Position numbers and translations under genes: made by a program | Shown: in pieces, positions 63,885-64,000 of the stretch | How positions within the stretch are numbered: position 1 is the first letter of the stretch | Layout: each line of letters opens with the position of its first letter | The notes under the pieces: generated by a model | Database searches by the model: none | What the model saw: the letters and a program-made list of their open reading frames with translations, nothing else | Told to the model about the DNA's origin: nothing | Source of the DNA: Promethearchaeota archaeon | GTDB taxonomy: Archaea > Asgardarchaeota > Lokiarchaeia > Sigynarchaeales > SOKP01 | Direction of reading: 5' to 3' | NCBI GenBank assembly: GCA_013375495.1 | Contig: JABXKC010000016.1 | Location: 11,196-75,195, forward strand | DNA: 64,000 nt

Positions 63885-64000
63885 ATGACTGAACCTATTG
63901 TTGAAACAAATCAATCTAAAAAAAAAGAATGGGAACCGAAAATTATCGCTTTTCTATGTAATTGGTGTTCTTACGCCGGAGCAGACTTAGCGGGCGTGAG
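63885..64000 (+). CDS. mvhD: Second MvhD-like delta subunit, cut by window edge
   Basis: From ATG 63885, with GGAGG (63872-63876) upstream, the frame gives a 16-residue charged N-terminal piece (not in the first MvhD) and then KIIAFLCNWCSYAGADLAG, nearly identical to the start of the mvhD gene at 60094. The 3' end is outside the window. The hdrA-mvhD module is therefore duplicated. Confidence 0.9.
   Translation, partial: MTEPIVETNQSKKKEWEPKIIAFLCNWCSYAGADLAGV

Noticed and set aside
1..64000. tRNA genes, rRNA, CRISPR arrays or insertion sequences
   Set aside because: I looked in the gene-free stretches for T-loop and anticodon patterns, regular direct repeats and transposase motifs and saw none. 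A tRNAscan-SE run would settle the tRNA question.

Overview
The window looks like a piece of an Asgard (Promethearchaeota, probably Lokiarchaeia-like) genome. It is very AT-rich. It carries archaeal information-processing genes (Rpo3, L18e, L13, S9, aEF1B with its zinc-ribbon partner, LSm, Trm61, Rio2, a Clp1/Grc3-type kinase). It also carries eukaryote-like proteins (a Rag/Gtr-like GTPase, a Ras/Rab-like GTPase, a probable gelsolin-domain membrane protein, a PPP phosphatase), plus genes of bacterial type (MutS, MutL, a PAS histidine kinase, an Eco57I-like methyltransferase). Many genes start with TTG or GTG. I found no rRNA, tRNA, CRISPR array or insertion sequence. Taxonomy is inferred from gene content only.

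Layout. 0-8 kb: partial Rag-like GTPase, small unknown genes, YjbQ, a Trm61/tRNA-binding OB pair, a COG1340 coiled-coil protein, SHMT, and a two-gene ABC exporter. 8-12 kb: rpo3 and the L18e-L13-S9 block, split by a permease gene. 12-16 kb: divergent shikimate genes aroA and aroC, then an oxidoreductase. 16-29 kb: mixed housekeeping and accessory genes, including a Mut7-C RNase, an FmdE-like protein, a Clp1-like kinase, an unusual ATP-grasp protein, an alpha/beta hydrolase, a GPH transporter, an orphan DNA methyltransferase, a PPP phosphatase, LSm and Rio2. 29-36 kb: a gelsolin-like membrane protein and a pyruvate:ferredoxin oxidoreductase set (porDAB, with porG set apart by an opposite-strand histidine kinase). 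36-44 kb: lipid-type hydrolase, enoyl-CoA hydratase, MutS and MutL, aEF1B and zinc ribbon. 44-51 kb: unknown wHTH protein, a DUF998-like gene broken by an in-frame TGA, Ras-like GTPase, acyl-CoA synthetase, MsrA, GMP synthase subunit, Lrp regulator.

51-64 kb is the most distinctive part: dihydrolipoamide dehydrogenase, two small unknown proteins, then a collinear run hdrC-hdrB-frhB-like-hdrA(N half)-hdrA(C half)-mvhD-hdrA(fused)-mvhD. This encodes a heterodisulfide-reductase-type electron-bifurcating platform with two HdrA/MvhD modules side by side: one HdrA split into two translationally coupled genes, one fused. Pyruvate oxidation by Por would supply reduced ferredoxin. Hdr/FrhB/MvhD could couple ferredoxin, thiol/disulfide and F420 or hydrogen/formate pools; the actual donors lie outside the window or are unknown. 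The intergenic DNA here carries paired inverted repeats, a cluster of TGATCA-core elements and a hairpin whose loop is complementary to a nearby ribosome binding site, so this block seems specially regulated.
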